Below are positions 17,913 to 26,083 of a stretch of 64,000 nucleotides of DNA, piece after piece (positions within the stretch are counted from its first letter, which is position 1; the number at the start of each line of letters is the position of its first letter). The translations under genes were made by a program, and so were the position numbers. The stretch spans positions 1 to 64,000 of the forward strand of contig NZ_MLAS01000008.1 in assembly GCF_002272785.1 (NCBI RefSeq). The letters are read 5' to 3'. Source of the stretch: Helicobacter sp. 13S00477-4 (GTDB taxonomy: Bacteria > Campylobacterota > Campylobacteria > Campylobacterales > Helicobacteraceae). Below the pieces are notes generated by a model that searched no databases, had not been told where the DNA came from, and saw only the letters and a list, made by a program, of their open reading frames with translations.

Positions 17913-18575
17913 ATGATGCGACAAATTATTATTTTGATGTGTTTGTTTGCAGGTATGCTTTATGCTAGTGGAGAAGTTGATTATAATAAGCTTGATCCTT
18001 CCTATTACAGGTACCTCAAATTTTATCAAAAAACAAGTGATAAGGATATTGCTGAACTCATTGATAATATAGATCAAGCACATAAAAAAACAGGGCTTTT
18101 TTTGGGTATTAATATTGGGTATTTTGGTAATGATTTGGTTAGTACTGCTCAAAAAGATTATCTTTTTGCTTATGGGGCAAAATTTGGTTATCAGTCTTTT
18201 TTACCTTCATTTTTTGAAAAGCTTTTTTTACCTAATTATGTTGGTAGGAGATTATATATCCAATATTTTGCTACAAAAAGTAAAGAAGAATCTTTAGGGA
18301 AATTAAATTTTTCAAGTATCACCTTGAATGGAGATATGTTGATTGATTTACCAATTTGGCGTGGTTTTGGTGCTGGGATTATTGCAGGGATTGGATTGGG
18401 TAGTATGGTGCGTGGCTATAGTGCTAGCCCTGAGTTAAGTGCAATGCTGAATACAGGATTTGGTGTAACACTTTTTGGTCATAATCGTTTGGAGTTAGAA
18501 TTAAAAATTATTACAAATAAGAGCATTGACTGGATGGGGACATTATTTACTTTGGGGTATCAATATGTTTTTTAG
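17913..18575 (+). CDS. Putative outer membrane protein 1 of 3
   Basis: A 220-aa exported protein with a signal peptide (to about ASG at residue 20) and a C-terminal aromatic end, YQYVF, typical of outer membrane barrels. After a charged helical stretch it has KKTGLFLGINIGYFG, a motif repeated in the next two genes. The rest alternates hydrophobic strands and Gly-rich turns. It resembles the Helicobacter outer membrane proteins that I recall next to panB-ruvB in H. pylori (HP1055-HP1057). Function unknown. Confidence 0.75.
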   Translation: MMRQIIILMCLFAGMLYASGEVDYNKLDPSYYRYLKFYQKTSDKDIAELIDNIDQAHKKTGLFLGINIGYFGNDLVSTAQKDYLFAYGAKFGYQSFLPSFFEKLFLPNYVGRRLYIQYFATKSKEESLGKLNFSSITLNGDMLIDLPIWRGFGAGIIAGIGLGSMVRGYSASPELSAMLNTGFGVTLFGHNRLELELKIITNKSIDWMGTLFTLGYQYVF

Positions 18576-19206
18576 ATATGTTCTAGGTTTTTTGCTTGTA
18601 GGTATAATTGGGCTTTATGCAGATGAGTCACAAAATCAAAAGAGACAAGTTTATATGCTCAAAGGACAACTTTATGAGCAAGAACAAAAAGTCAAACTTG
18701 CTGAGATATCTGAGCAAAAGAATGGTTTTTTTATTGGAGCAATTTTGGGTAATATTAATTTAAAGAGTACGCCTGCAGGATATCAGAATCTGCATCCATT
18801 GCTTTATGGATTCAGAGGTGGGTATCAAAAATATCTTAGGAATTATATTGCAGGTTTGAGGTTTTATGCTGAGTATTTGAGGGGTGATATGAAAAATGCG
18901 GATTATCAACTTGGGAGTGTCAATCTTGATTTGTTGGCAGATATTCCTTTGAATGAGGATAAGGCGTATTCTTTAGGTGCCTTTGCAGGTGTAGGGATGG
19001 CTTGGACAGCTTTTAATCAAAAGAGTGTTGGGAGGTTTTTGAATCAACTTGGAACAACGATAAATTTAGGTATAGCTTTGAGTCTTAATCTCAAACATCG
19101 TATTGAGCTTTCGATGAAAATTCCTCCAGTTAAGTTACAAGAAGAAGATTTGCGAGAATTCAGTTCAACCAATCTATATTTAATCAGTTATAATTTTTTG
19201 TTTTAA
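18565..19206 (+). CDS. Putative outer membrane protein 2 of 3
   Basis: A 213-aa protein with a clear signal peptide (MFFRYVLGFLLVGIIGLYA, then DES) and a C-terminal YNFLF. The mature part begins with a charged helix and then the shared motif KNGFFIGAILGNINL. The start at 18565 overlaps the end of gene 1 by 11 nt; an in-frame ATG at 18526 would add a non-signal extension and is rejected. Probably a barrel; function unknown. Confidence 0.75.
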   Translation: MFFRYVLGFLLVGIIGLYADESQNQKRQVYMLKGQLYEQEQKVKLAEISEQKNGFFIGAILGNINLKSTPAGYQNLHPLLYGFRGGYQKYLRNYIAGLRFYAEYLRGDMKNADYQLGSVNLDLLADIPLNEDKAYSLGAFAGVGMAWTAFNQKSVGRFLNQLGTTINLGIALSLNLKHRIELSMKIPPVKLQEEDLREFSSTNLYLISYNFLF

Positions 19207-19215
19207 GGTGGAGAT

Positions 19216-20163
19216 GTGAGACGATTTGTTTTTGTTTTATTGACAATGTTTGAACTAGGATTCACACAAGATAAACCTATTATCTTTTTAGCTGGACTTG
19301 AAGGCGAGATAAATACTCTCAAACAACAGATCATCAAACAAGGTGGTACTCCGCAGGATTTCTATCCAAATAAAACTTATATTGATTCGCGTTTCCCTAA
19401 TGCCTCTGAAGAGAAAAAGCAAAAATTACTCCGTAAGTATGATAGTGCAGATGCAAAAAGTGGTGTTTTTATGGGGATTGATTTTGGGCAGGGGAATTTA
19501 TTCAATGATTATATTGATGGCTATTATAATCAGACTGTGACAACTATAGATGATCTTAAAAAGCAAAAAACAGGAGTATTGAAATCCCCACTTAATACAC
19601 AATCAAATCTTTTGATGTTTGGCGGGAAGGCAGGGTATCAAAGTTTTTTTAACCCTTATTTTGGAGCTAGGGTTTATGGGGATGTGATGCTTTCAAGTGG
19701 AGATATCAAAGATAAGAAAGATGGCAATAAAATAGGATCTTTGATTTATATGCTTGGGACATTAAATCTTGATTTGCTCTTAGATGTTCCATTGGATAAA
19801 AAGTATAAATATTTTGTAGGAGGGTATTTTGGTATTGGTGTTGGAGTGATGATATTGCTTGATAATGCAAATAAAAACAAAATGAAACTTTTAATGCAAG
19901 ATGGTAATTATAGTAGCGATCATATTTTTTGGGATACTTTGTTGCAAGTAGATTATACTTTCAATACAGGAGTCTCATTTACTATTAATAGAAAAAATCG
20001 TATTGAAGTGGGTGCAAAAATTCCTTGGAATTTTTTGAGATTGGGACTTGAGAGTCCTGCAACTTATCATAGCATGAGTGGGGATTCTAAGACATTAGAA
20101 TCTAAAGATATTCAATTCAAGCGATCTGTAATTTGGAATGTGAGTTATGTTTATGTATTTTGA
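19216..20163 (+). CDS. Putative outer membrane protein 3 of 3
   Basis: The longest of the trio at 315 aa. It starts at GTG, 7 nt after AAGG, and has a short signal peptide (about 18 residues, to FTQ). It carries the shared KSGVFMGIDFGQGNL motif near residue 88 and ends in VSYVYVF. Relative to the other two it has a longer N-terminal region and extra loops. Likely an outer membrane barrel; function unknown. Confidence 0.75.
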   Translation: MRRFVFVLLTMFELGFTQDKPIIFLAGLEGEINTLKQQIIKQGGTPQDFYPNKTYIDSRFPNASEEKKQKLLRKYDSADAKSGVFMGIDFGQGNLFNDYIDGYYNQTVTTIDDLKKQKTGVLKSPLNTQSNLLMFGGKAGYQSFFNPYFGARVYGDVMLSSGDIKDKKDGNKIGSLIYMLGTLNLDLLLDVPLDKKYKYFVGGYFGIGVGVMILLDNANKNKMKLLMQDGNYSSDHIFWDTLLQVDYTFNTGVSFTINRKNRIEVGAKIPWNFLRLGLESPATYHSMSGDSKTLESKDIQFKRSVIWNVSYVYVF

Positions 20164-20193
20164 TTTGTATCCCATAAAAATGGCAAAATATTG

Positions 20194-20199
20194 TAAAAT
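20194..20199 (+). promoter_or_regulatory. Possible -10 box for leuC
   Basis: TAAAAT preceded by TG, about 28 nt upstream of the leuC start. Moderate match only. Confidence 0.4.
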
Positions 20200-20226
20200 A
20201 AAATCAAAGATAATAGGAAGGCAATA

Positions 20227-21504
20227 ATGAGAGCACAAACCATTACTGAGAAAATTTTTTCCGCCCATTGCAAGGATGATGTATATGCTGATGATATTGT
20301 CCAAACAGATATTGATATGATTATTGGTAATGATATCACAACTCCTCTTTCTGTCAGAGCATTTCGGAATGCAGGAGCAAAGGCTTTGGCGAAACCGGAT
20401 AATTTTTGTATCGTGATGGATCATTTTATCCCTGCTAAGGACATTGCTTCAGCCAATCAAGCTCGGGTGAGTCGTGATTTTGCTAAAGAGTTTGGTTTAA
20501 AGAATTATTTTGATGAACGCGATATGGGTATTGAACACGCTCTTTTGCCTGAAAAAGGTTTGGTTGTGAGTGGGGATGTTATCATTGGGGCAGATTCTCA
20601 TACTTGTACTCATGGGGCTTTGGGTGCATTTTCTACGGGGATGGGTAGCACAGATTTAGCTTATGCAATGATTACAGGTAAAAATTGGTTTAAAATCCCT
20701 CGATCTATCAAGGTAGAATTTATTGGTAAGCCTGCTGATGGAATTTATGGAAAGGATTTGATATTAGAAGTTATACGACAGATTGGAGTGGATGGAGCAT
20801 TGTATCAAACTCTTGAGTTTTGTGGTGAGACGATTAGCTATTTGAGTATGGATGATCGTTTTTCATTATGCAATATGGCAGTAGAGGCAGGAGCAAAAAA
20901 TGGCATTATTGCTGCAGATGCAATCACAAAAGATTTTTTTGAAGAGAGAAAACAAGCTAATGGCAATTTGCGTACCCAACCAAAATATTATTATTCTGAT
21001 GTTGAGGCAAAATATGAGCAGGTTATCAGTATTGATACTAGCAAGCTTGAGCCTATCATTGCCTATCCTTTTTTGCCTAGCAATGGTAAGCCAATCAGTC
21101 AAGCAGTCAAAGATGAATTAAAGATTGATCAGGCTTTTATTGGTTCTTGCACAAATGGTCGTTTGAGTGATTTGAAAATAGCTGCAGAGATACTCAAGGG
21201 GAATAAAATCCATCCGGATATTCGTCTTATTGTTACCCCTGGTACACAAAAGATCTATAAACAAGCTCAAGAGCTTGGTTATATTGATATACTCATTGAA
21301 GCGGGTGCATTAGTTTCTAATCCAACTTGTGGAGCTTGTCTAGGAGGCTATATGGGCATATTAGGTGATAATGAACGTTGTATTTCTACTACTAATAGAA
21401 ATTTCATTGGCAGGATGGGTGCAAGGACTTCAGAAGTTTATTTAGCTAATTCAGCAGTAGTTGCAAAGAGTGCGATAGAGGGTAAAATATCAGATCCAAG
21501 ATAA
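20227..21504 (+). CDS. leuC: 3-isopropylmalate dehydratase large subunit (short, type 2)
   Basis: Iron-sulfur isomerase of leucine synthesis that works with LeuD. The 425-aa length and sequence style fit the shorter LeuC type 2 / homoaconitase-like form rather than the 465-aa enteric type. Cluster cysteines are visible in IGSCTNGR and NPTCGACLGG. GADSHTCTHGALGAFSTGMG is the substrate-site block. AGGAAGG precedes the ATG. leuD, leuA and leuB are not in the window. A homologous hydrolyase with another substrate cannot be excluded. Confidence 0.87.
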   Translation: MRAQTITEKIFSAHCKDDVYADDIVQTDIDMIIGNDITTPLSVRAFRNAGAKALAKPDNFCIVMDHFIPAKDIASANQARVSRDFAKEFGLKNYFDERDMGIEHALLPEKGLVVSGDVIIGADSHTCTHGALGAFSTGMGSTDLAYAMITGKNWFKIPRSIKVEFIGKPADGIYGKDLILEVIRQIGVDGALYQTLEFCGETISYLSMDDRFSLCNMAVEAGAKNGIIAADAITKDFFEERKQANGNLRTQPKYYYSDVEAKYEQVISIDTSKLEPIIAYPFLPSNGKPISQAVKDELKIDQAFIGSCTNGRLSDLKIAAEILKGNKIHPDIRLIVTPGTQKIYKQAQELGYIDILIEAGALVSNPTCGACLGGYMGILGDNERCISTTNRNFIGRMGARTSEVYLANSAVVAKSAIEGKISDPR

Positions 21505-21519
21505 TATAAAGGGGGAAAG

Positions 21520-22920
21520 ATGAGATTTAAGACTTTTGTAAAGCTGTTTTTGTTGATAGTTGTCATTGTGGGGGTATATATTATTTATAATGCGAATTTT
21601 TTTGAGAGGAATTCGCCTAAAGTTAATGTCTATATGTCGGTCAATAAAAAACAAAATGTTGCCTTAGATACTCAAGCTTATTGGAATCCTAGCAAAGAGA
21701 TTTATGTTCATGCTAGTGATGATAGTGGCATAAATACTTACAGTATAACAGCTACAACTCCTGATGGTCTGGTTGTTGTTGACAAAAAAAATGAGACTAT
21801 TTTAGATAAACCTAAGGAATTTACTTTTTTGCTTCCAAAACCTGATATTAAACTTGCTGATGGGGTAAAATTGCATTATAAAATCTATATAAGAGATTGG
21901 AGTAATGCGAATTTTTTTAGTGGAAATGTTACTGTAAGGGATTTGGATCTGATTGTAGATACTCAGGCACCTATAGTTAACATCGTAGCTAATTCGTATA
22001 AAATTAGCTACGGAGGGAGTGCATTACTCATTTTTAAGGTCGATGATAATAGTATTGAATCTATTCGCGTAAGCAATGGAGAAGATGATTTTAAAGTTTT
22101 TCCTTTTTTGAAATCAGGTTATTATGCTGTGATTTTGGCTTGGCCAGTGCAAAATAATTTTTTTAATGGAACCATCACTGTTTTGGATAAAGCTTACAAT
22201 CAAAAACGAGTTTCGATCCCTTTTGTCAAAGATTTGAGTGTACGTTATCGATATTCTAGTATCAAAGTTAAGGATAGTTTTTTGAATGGCAAACTCAATG
22301 AACTTGTCGATACAATAGGTGAACGTGATCCTAACAGTTTTGCTAATAATATAGAAAAATTCAAATATGTTAATGAAACGATCCGTCAAAGGGATGAAGA
22401 AACTATTTATGAAGCATCTAGTAATGTTGATTATACGACATTAACTAAGCCTATTGAATTTGCAGCTTTTTTGCCACTTAAGGGCAGTGTGGTTGTGGGG
22501 AATTTTGGCGATCATCGGACTTATTTTTTTGGGAAACAAAAAATCAGCAAATCTTTGCACTTGGGTTTGGATATAGCGAGTGTTAGGAATGCTCCTATTA
22601 TTGCTTCAAATCCAGGTAGGGTTGTTTTGACTGAATTGTTAGGGGTATATGGGAATACAACAATTATTTATCATGGATTTGGTTTGGCTTCTTTGTATTC
22701 ACATATGTCGAAATTTTCACTCAAACCTGATGAGGAAATTACTTCAGGTACTGTGATTGGATTCACAGGCCAAACTGGATGGGCATTTGGCGATCATTTG
22801 CATTTAGGGATTTTAGTGCAAGGACACGCTGTGAGAGATGTAGAATGGATGGATCCAAAATGGATTAAGACAAATATAACTGATATTTTCACTAAAGCAA
22901 AAAATATAATTGAGGATTAA
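21520..22920 (+). CDS. Membrane-anchored M23 (LytM) peptidase
   Basis: A 466-aa cell-wall endopeptidase candidate. One N-terminal membrane helix (about 7-24) anchors a long periplasmic region of beta-rich segments (about 35-240). A helical stretch (245-300) leads to a C-terminal M23 domain with intact zinc ligands H347, D351 (HLGLD) and H428 (HLH), plus H395 (YSH). It should cut peptidoglycan cross-links and so may affect cell shape or division. It sits directly upstream of minC and lpxC, the place of HP1054 and Cj0131 as I recall. Confidence 0.85.
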   Translation: MRFKTFVKLFLLIVVIVGVYIIYNANFFERNSPKVNVYMSVNKKQNVALDTQAYWNPSKEIYVHASDDSGINTYSITATTPDGLVVVDKKNETILDKPKEFTFLLPKPDIKLADGVKLHYKIYIRDWSNANFFSGNVTVRDLDLIVDTQAPIVNIVANSYKISYGGSALLIFKVDDNSIESIRVSNGEDDFKVFPFLKSGYYAVILAWPVQNNFFNGTITVLDKAYNQKRVSIPFVKDLSVRYRYSSIKVKDSFLNGKLNELVDTIGERDPNSFANNIEKFKYVNETIRQRDEETIYEASSNVDYTTLTKPIEFAAFLPLKGSVVVGNFGDHRTYFFGKQKISKSLHLGLDIASVRNAPIIASNPGRVVLTELLGVYGNTTIIYHGFGLASLYSHMSKFSLKPDEEITSGTVIGFTGQTGWAFGDHLHLGILVQGHAVRDVEWMDPKWIKTNITDIFTKAKNIIED

Positions 22921-23475
22921 GTGGTTAAGACAAGGCAAAAAAATATCAAGGTTTTTGAATTCAGTGGAGCAAATACCACCGAATATATTGATTTTATTAA
23001 AAAAAATTTTATCCTTTTGAAGGATTATTTATTGGTGTTCAGGGAACAGATTGATATGAACCTCAAAGAAATGCTTGAAGAACTCAAAATAATTTATATT
23101 GTAAGTGAAAATGACATAAAAGGCAGAGAAAATAATCTTTCTAAATTTACAATTCAAAAAGAGCCTACTCGTATATACTCAAGGAGTATTCGAAGTGGTG
23201 AAGAGATAGAAAGTGTTAATGAACTTATATTCCTCAATAATGTAAATAATGGTGCTAGAATTTTTTCAGAAAGCAATATTAGTATATTTGGAAAATGTGA
23301 GGGTATAGTAGAATGTGGAGGAGAGTATTTGATGTTAAGAAAGGTTGTGTCAGGTTATATTATTTTTTGTGGAGAGATTTTATCAACTGAAGTGATTGAA
23401 AAAATAAATTCAAATGACTCAATAAAAATAATTACAAAAGTTGGCGATAGTATATCTATAAAGGAAATCAAATGA
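22921..23475 (+). CDS. minC: Septum site-determining protein MinC
   Basis: A 184-aa FtsZ antagonist that stops polar division with MinD. The N-terminal half is divergent; the C-terminal half (about 105-184) has the MinC beta-helix style ([18 protein letters not shown]). The GTG start directly follows the M23 stop, with GAGGA just upstream. It overlaps lpxC by 4 nt (ATGA). minD and minE are not in the window. Confidence 0.85.
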   Translation: MVKTRQKNIKVFEFSGANTTEYIDFIKKNFILLKDYLLVFREQIDMNLKEMLEELKIIYIVSENDIKGRENNLSKFTIQKEPTRIYSRSIRSGEEIESVNELIFLNNVNNGARIFSESNISIFGKCEGIVECGGEYLMLRKVVSGYIIFCGEILSTEVIEKINSNDSIKIITKVGDSISIKEIK

Positions 23476-24365
23476 AGCAAAGAACCATAAGAAAAAAAGT
23501 CGAATTGATTGGTATAGGTTTACATAAAGGCGTGCCGGTAAAAATGGTTTTGGAACCATTAGAGGCTAATAATGGGATTGTATTTTATCGTAGCGATGAA
23601 GGTGTGAGTATCCCAATGAAACCAGAAAATATTGTAAATACCACAATGGCGACTGTGTTAGGTAAAGAAGGTGTGCAAATTTCTACTATTGAGCATTTGC
23701 TTTCTGCTGTGAATGCTTATGGGATTGATAACCTCAAAATATCTGTTGACAATGAAGAAATACCAATAATGGATGGGAGTTCAATAGCTTATTGTATGCT
23801 TTTAGACGAGGCAGGTATTGTTGAACTTGATGCTCCAAAAAAAGTTTTACAAATCAAAAAACCTATTGAAGTTAGGGATGGAGATAAGTTTGTCAGGGTA
23901 GAGCCTAGCAATCAAATGGTATTTGATTTTGCTATAGATTTTAAACATCAGGCCATTAAAGAGCAAAAATATAAATTTGTTTTCAACCAGCAGTCTTATA
24001 AAGAAGAAATAGCACGTGCTAGGACATTTGGGTTTTTGCATGAGGTGAATTATTTGCGTTCAAAAGGTTTAGCTAAGGGAGGAAATTTGAGTAATTGTAT
24101 CGTTCTTGATGAAAGTGGTATACTCAATAAAGAAGGTCTGAGGTATAAAGAAGAGTTTGTTCGCCATAAGATATTAGATGCTATTGGAGATATGGCTGTC
24201 TTGGGTATGCCTTTGATGGGGAGTTATATTTCTTTTGCAGGTAGTCATAAATTGAATTCTTTGTTAACACAAAAGATTTTTTCTCAAAGCGATGCTTATG
24301 AAATACTCATCACAGAAAAAGGTGAAACTCAAGATGCTATTGAGTTTGTCAAAGAGATTGAATAG
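23472..24365 (+). CDS. lpxC: UDP-3-O-acyl-N-acetylglucosamine deacetylase
   Basis: Zinc amidase that commits acylated UDP-GlcNAc to lipid A synthesis. The 297-aa product has GIGLHKG, the zinc histidine in [10 protein letters not shown], the DGSS motif, and the [14 protein letters not shown] block that supplies a second histidine and the zinc aspartate. Its ATG overlaps the minC stop. Length is normal for the family. Confidence 0.97.
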   Translation: MKQRTIRKKVELIGIGLHKGVPVKMVLEPLEANNGIVFYRSDEGVSIPMKPENIVNTTMATVLGKEGVQISTIEHLLSAVNAYGIDNLKISVDNEEIPIMDGSSIAYCMLLDEAGIVELDAPKKVLQIKKPIEVRDGDKFVRVEPSNQMVFDFAIDFKHQAIKEQKYKFVFNQQSYKEEIARARTFGFLHEVNYLRSKGLAKGGNLSNCIVLDESGILNKEGLRYKEEFVRHKILDAIGDMAVLGMPLMGSYISFAGSHKLNSLLTQKIFSQSDAYEILITEKGETQDAIEFVKEIE

Positions 24366-24371
24366 GATTTG

Positions 24372-24860
24372 ATGGGTATGGATAAAAAAGTTGATTTGGT
24401 TTTACTCTCTATTCATACTCCAATAAAAGTGGGTATTTACAAAGATAAAAAACTTCAAAAGAGTTTTTTATCTTCTAAAAAAACAGGCGATGGTCTTATT
24501 GAGTTATTTTCTGAAATATTTTCTTATTTAGAAGGGTTTGATTTACAAATAGAATCTATTTTTTATGCTAGAGGACCAGGTAGTTTTACTGCACTCAAGC
24601 TTACGCATATTTTTTTGCATACTTTAGTTTTGAGCAAAGGAGTTAAATTATATTCTACTGATAGTTTTTATTTCAATCAAAATATGCCGATAAAAGCTTT
24701 TGGGAATAAATTTTTTGTGTGTACTGAGCATCGTGATAATATTGAACTTAAAGATATTGGAATGGAAGAAATTGAAGATTGTTTTATTTTACCTGAGGAA
24801 ATTTGCCCTGAAGCTTTTGATACACAAAATACCCCGCTTTATATTTTGCCTCCAGTTTAA
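24372..24860 (+). CDS. tsaB: TsaB-like tRNA t6A modification protein
   Basis: A 162-aa protein related to TsaB, the non-catalytic partner of TsaD in making t6A at position 37 of ANN-decoding tRNAs. The signature RGPGSFTALKL is present. It lacks most of the C-terminal lobe (E. coli TsaB is about 230 aa), a shortened form seen in Helicobacter. AGGA precedes the ATG at 24372; an ATG at 24378 and a TTG at 24369 are alternatives. Confidence 0.75.
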   Translation: MGMDKKVDLVLLSIHTPIKVGIYKDKKLQKSFLSSKKTGDGLIELFSEIFSYLEGFDLQIESIFYARGPGSFTALKLTHIFLHTLVLSKGVKLYSTDSFYFNQNMPIKAFGNKFFVCTEHRDNIELKDIGMEEIEDCFILPEEICPEAFDTQNTPLYILPPV

Positions 24861-24862
24861 GA

Positions 24863-24868
24863 TATAAT
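24863..24868 (+). promoter_or_regulatory. -10 box before thrB
   Basis: TATAAT lies 3 nt past the tsaB stop and 24 nt before the thrB start. It would give thrB its own short leader in addition to read-through. Confidence 0.55.
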
Positions 24869-24891
24869 GAGAAAAAAATTTTAGGAAACAA

Positions 24892-25770
24892 ATGACAATC
24901 AGTGTTCCTGCTACAAGTGCGAATTTGGGACCGGGTTTTGATTCTTTAGGCTTGAGTCTTGATTTTAGGAATTATTTTGAAATCACACCTTCAAATTTTA
25001 CCAGTATACAAATAATTGGAGAAGGGGAGGGTGTGCCAAAGTTTTTGATAGATAATATGTTTGTGAAAATATTTAAGAAAACTTTAATAGATTTAGGTAT
25101 GCCTGAGAGTGAATTTCGCTTTTGTTTTAAGAATAAAATACCTGTTTCAAGAGGATTAGGGAGTAGTTCTGCTGTCATTGTAGGGGCTATTGCCTCAGCT
25201 TTTGAGTTTGCTGGGAAAGGATTGGATAAGGAAGCGATTTTGAATGCTTCTTTAATGTATGAATCTCATCCAGACAATATAACACCAGCTGTTTATGGTG
25301 GATTTAATGTAGCTATTGTTGAACAAAAAAAAGTTTATTCGCTTAAAAATGAAATTCCAAAGACGCTTAAAGCTGTTATTGTAGTACCAAATCGTTCTAT
25401 TTCTACCAAATATTCTAGACAGGCTTTGCCTAAAAGATATTCGACAATAGAATGTGTATTTAATCTTTCACGATCTTCTTTGATGGCTATGGCTTTTTCT
25501 CAACAAAGATGGGATATTTTAAGATTAGCCAGTAAGGATAAACTCCATCAGGAAAGAAGGATGAAGTATTTCCCGATTTTATATTCTGTCCAAAAAATCG
25601 CATTGAGTAATGGCGCATTGATGAGTTCGCTTTCAGGCAGTGGTTCTTCTTTTTTTAATCTGTGTTACTTTGATGATGCTCCAAAATTAGCTGCTATTTT
25701 TAAGAAAAAATTTCCACCTTTTAGGATTTATATTTTAAATTTTGATAATGAAGGCGTAAGAATTGAGTAA
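24892..25770 (+). CDS. thrB: Homoserine kinase
   Basis: GHMP kinase that phosphorylates homoserine on the way to threonine, 292 aa. N-terminal VPATSANLGPGFDSLG and the phosphate-binding PVSRGLGSSSA loop (about residues 83-93) are diagnostic, and the C-terminal SGSGSS motif is intact. AGGA stands 7 nt before the ATG. Confidence 0.95.
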   Translation: MTISVPATSANLGPGFDSLGLSLDFRNYFEITPSNFTSIQIIGEGEGVPKFLIDNMFVKIFKKTLIDLGMPESEFRFCFKNKIPVSRGLGSSSAVIVGAIASAFEFAGKGLDKEAILNASLMYESHPDNITPAVYGGFNVAIVEQKKVYSLKNEIPKTLKAVIVVPNRSISTKYSRQALPKRYSTIECVFNLSRSSLMAMAFSQQRWDILRLASKDKLHQERRMKYFPILYSVQKIALSNGALMSSLSGSGSSFFNLCYFDDAPKLAAIFKKKFPPFRIYILNFDNEGVRIE

Positions 25771-25787
25771 GAATAAGCTAATTTTGG

Positions 25788-25793
25788 TATAAT
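25788..25793 (+). promoter_or_regulatory. -10 box before ylxR-infB
   Basis: TATAAT 14 nt before the GTG of ylxR, giving a very short leader. It could drive the ylxR-infB-rbfA-rimP group separately from the upstream genes. Confidence 0.55.
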
Positions 25794-25807
25794 GATAGGT
25801 AAAAATA

Positions 25808-26083
25808 GTGGAATTTAAAAGATTTTCATCTAAAAATGCTATTAGGATGTGTATTTGTTGCAGGAAACGATTAAAACAAAAAGAGCTTTTTAGACTCAAG
25901 ACACAAAATACTAAGATTGAATTATTTGATGGGAATGGTAGGAGTTTTTATATATGCAAAGAATGTTTTGATAGCGATAAAATCGTGATGAGTTTGATTA
26001 AACTTAAAAAAACCCCCAAAGATAAAAATATTATCAAAGAGCAGGTAGAGGAGATTAGAAGTAAATGGCAAAAGTTAGATTAA
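25808..26083 (+). CDS. YlxR-family RNA-binding protein
   Basis: A 91-aa DUF448/YlxR protein of the translation gene cluster; family members bind nucleic acid. The N-terminal RMCICCRKRLKQKELFRL pattern and a later YICKECF pair are typical. It starts at GTG with AGGT upstream. It overlaps infB by 19 nt, as in many nusA-infB operons, although nusA is absent here. Confidence 0.87.
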   Translation: MEFKRFSSKNAIRMCICCRKRLKQKELFRLKTQNTKIELFDGNGRSFYICKECFDSDKIVMSLIKLKKTPKDKNIIKEQVEEIRSKWQKLD

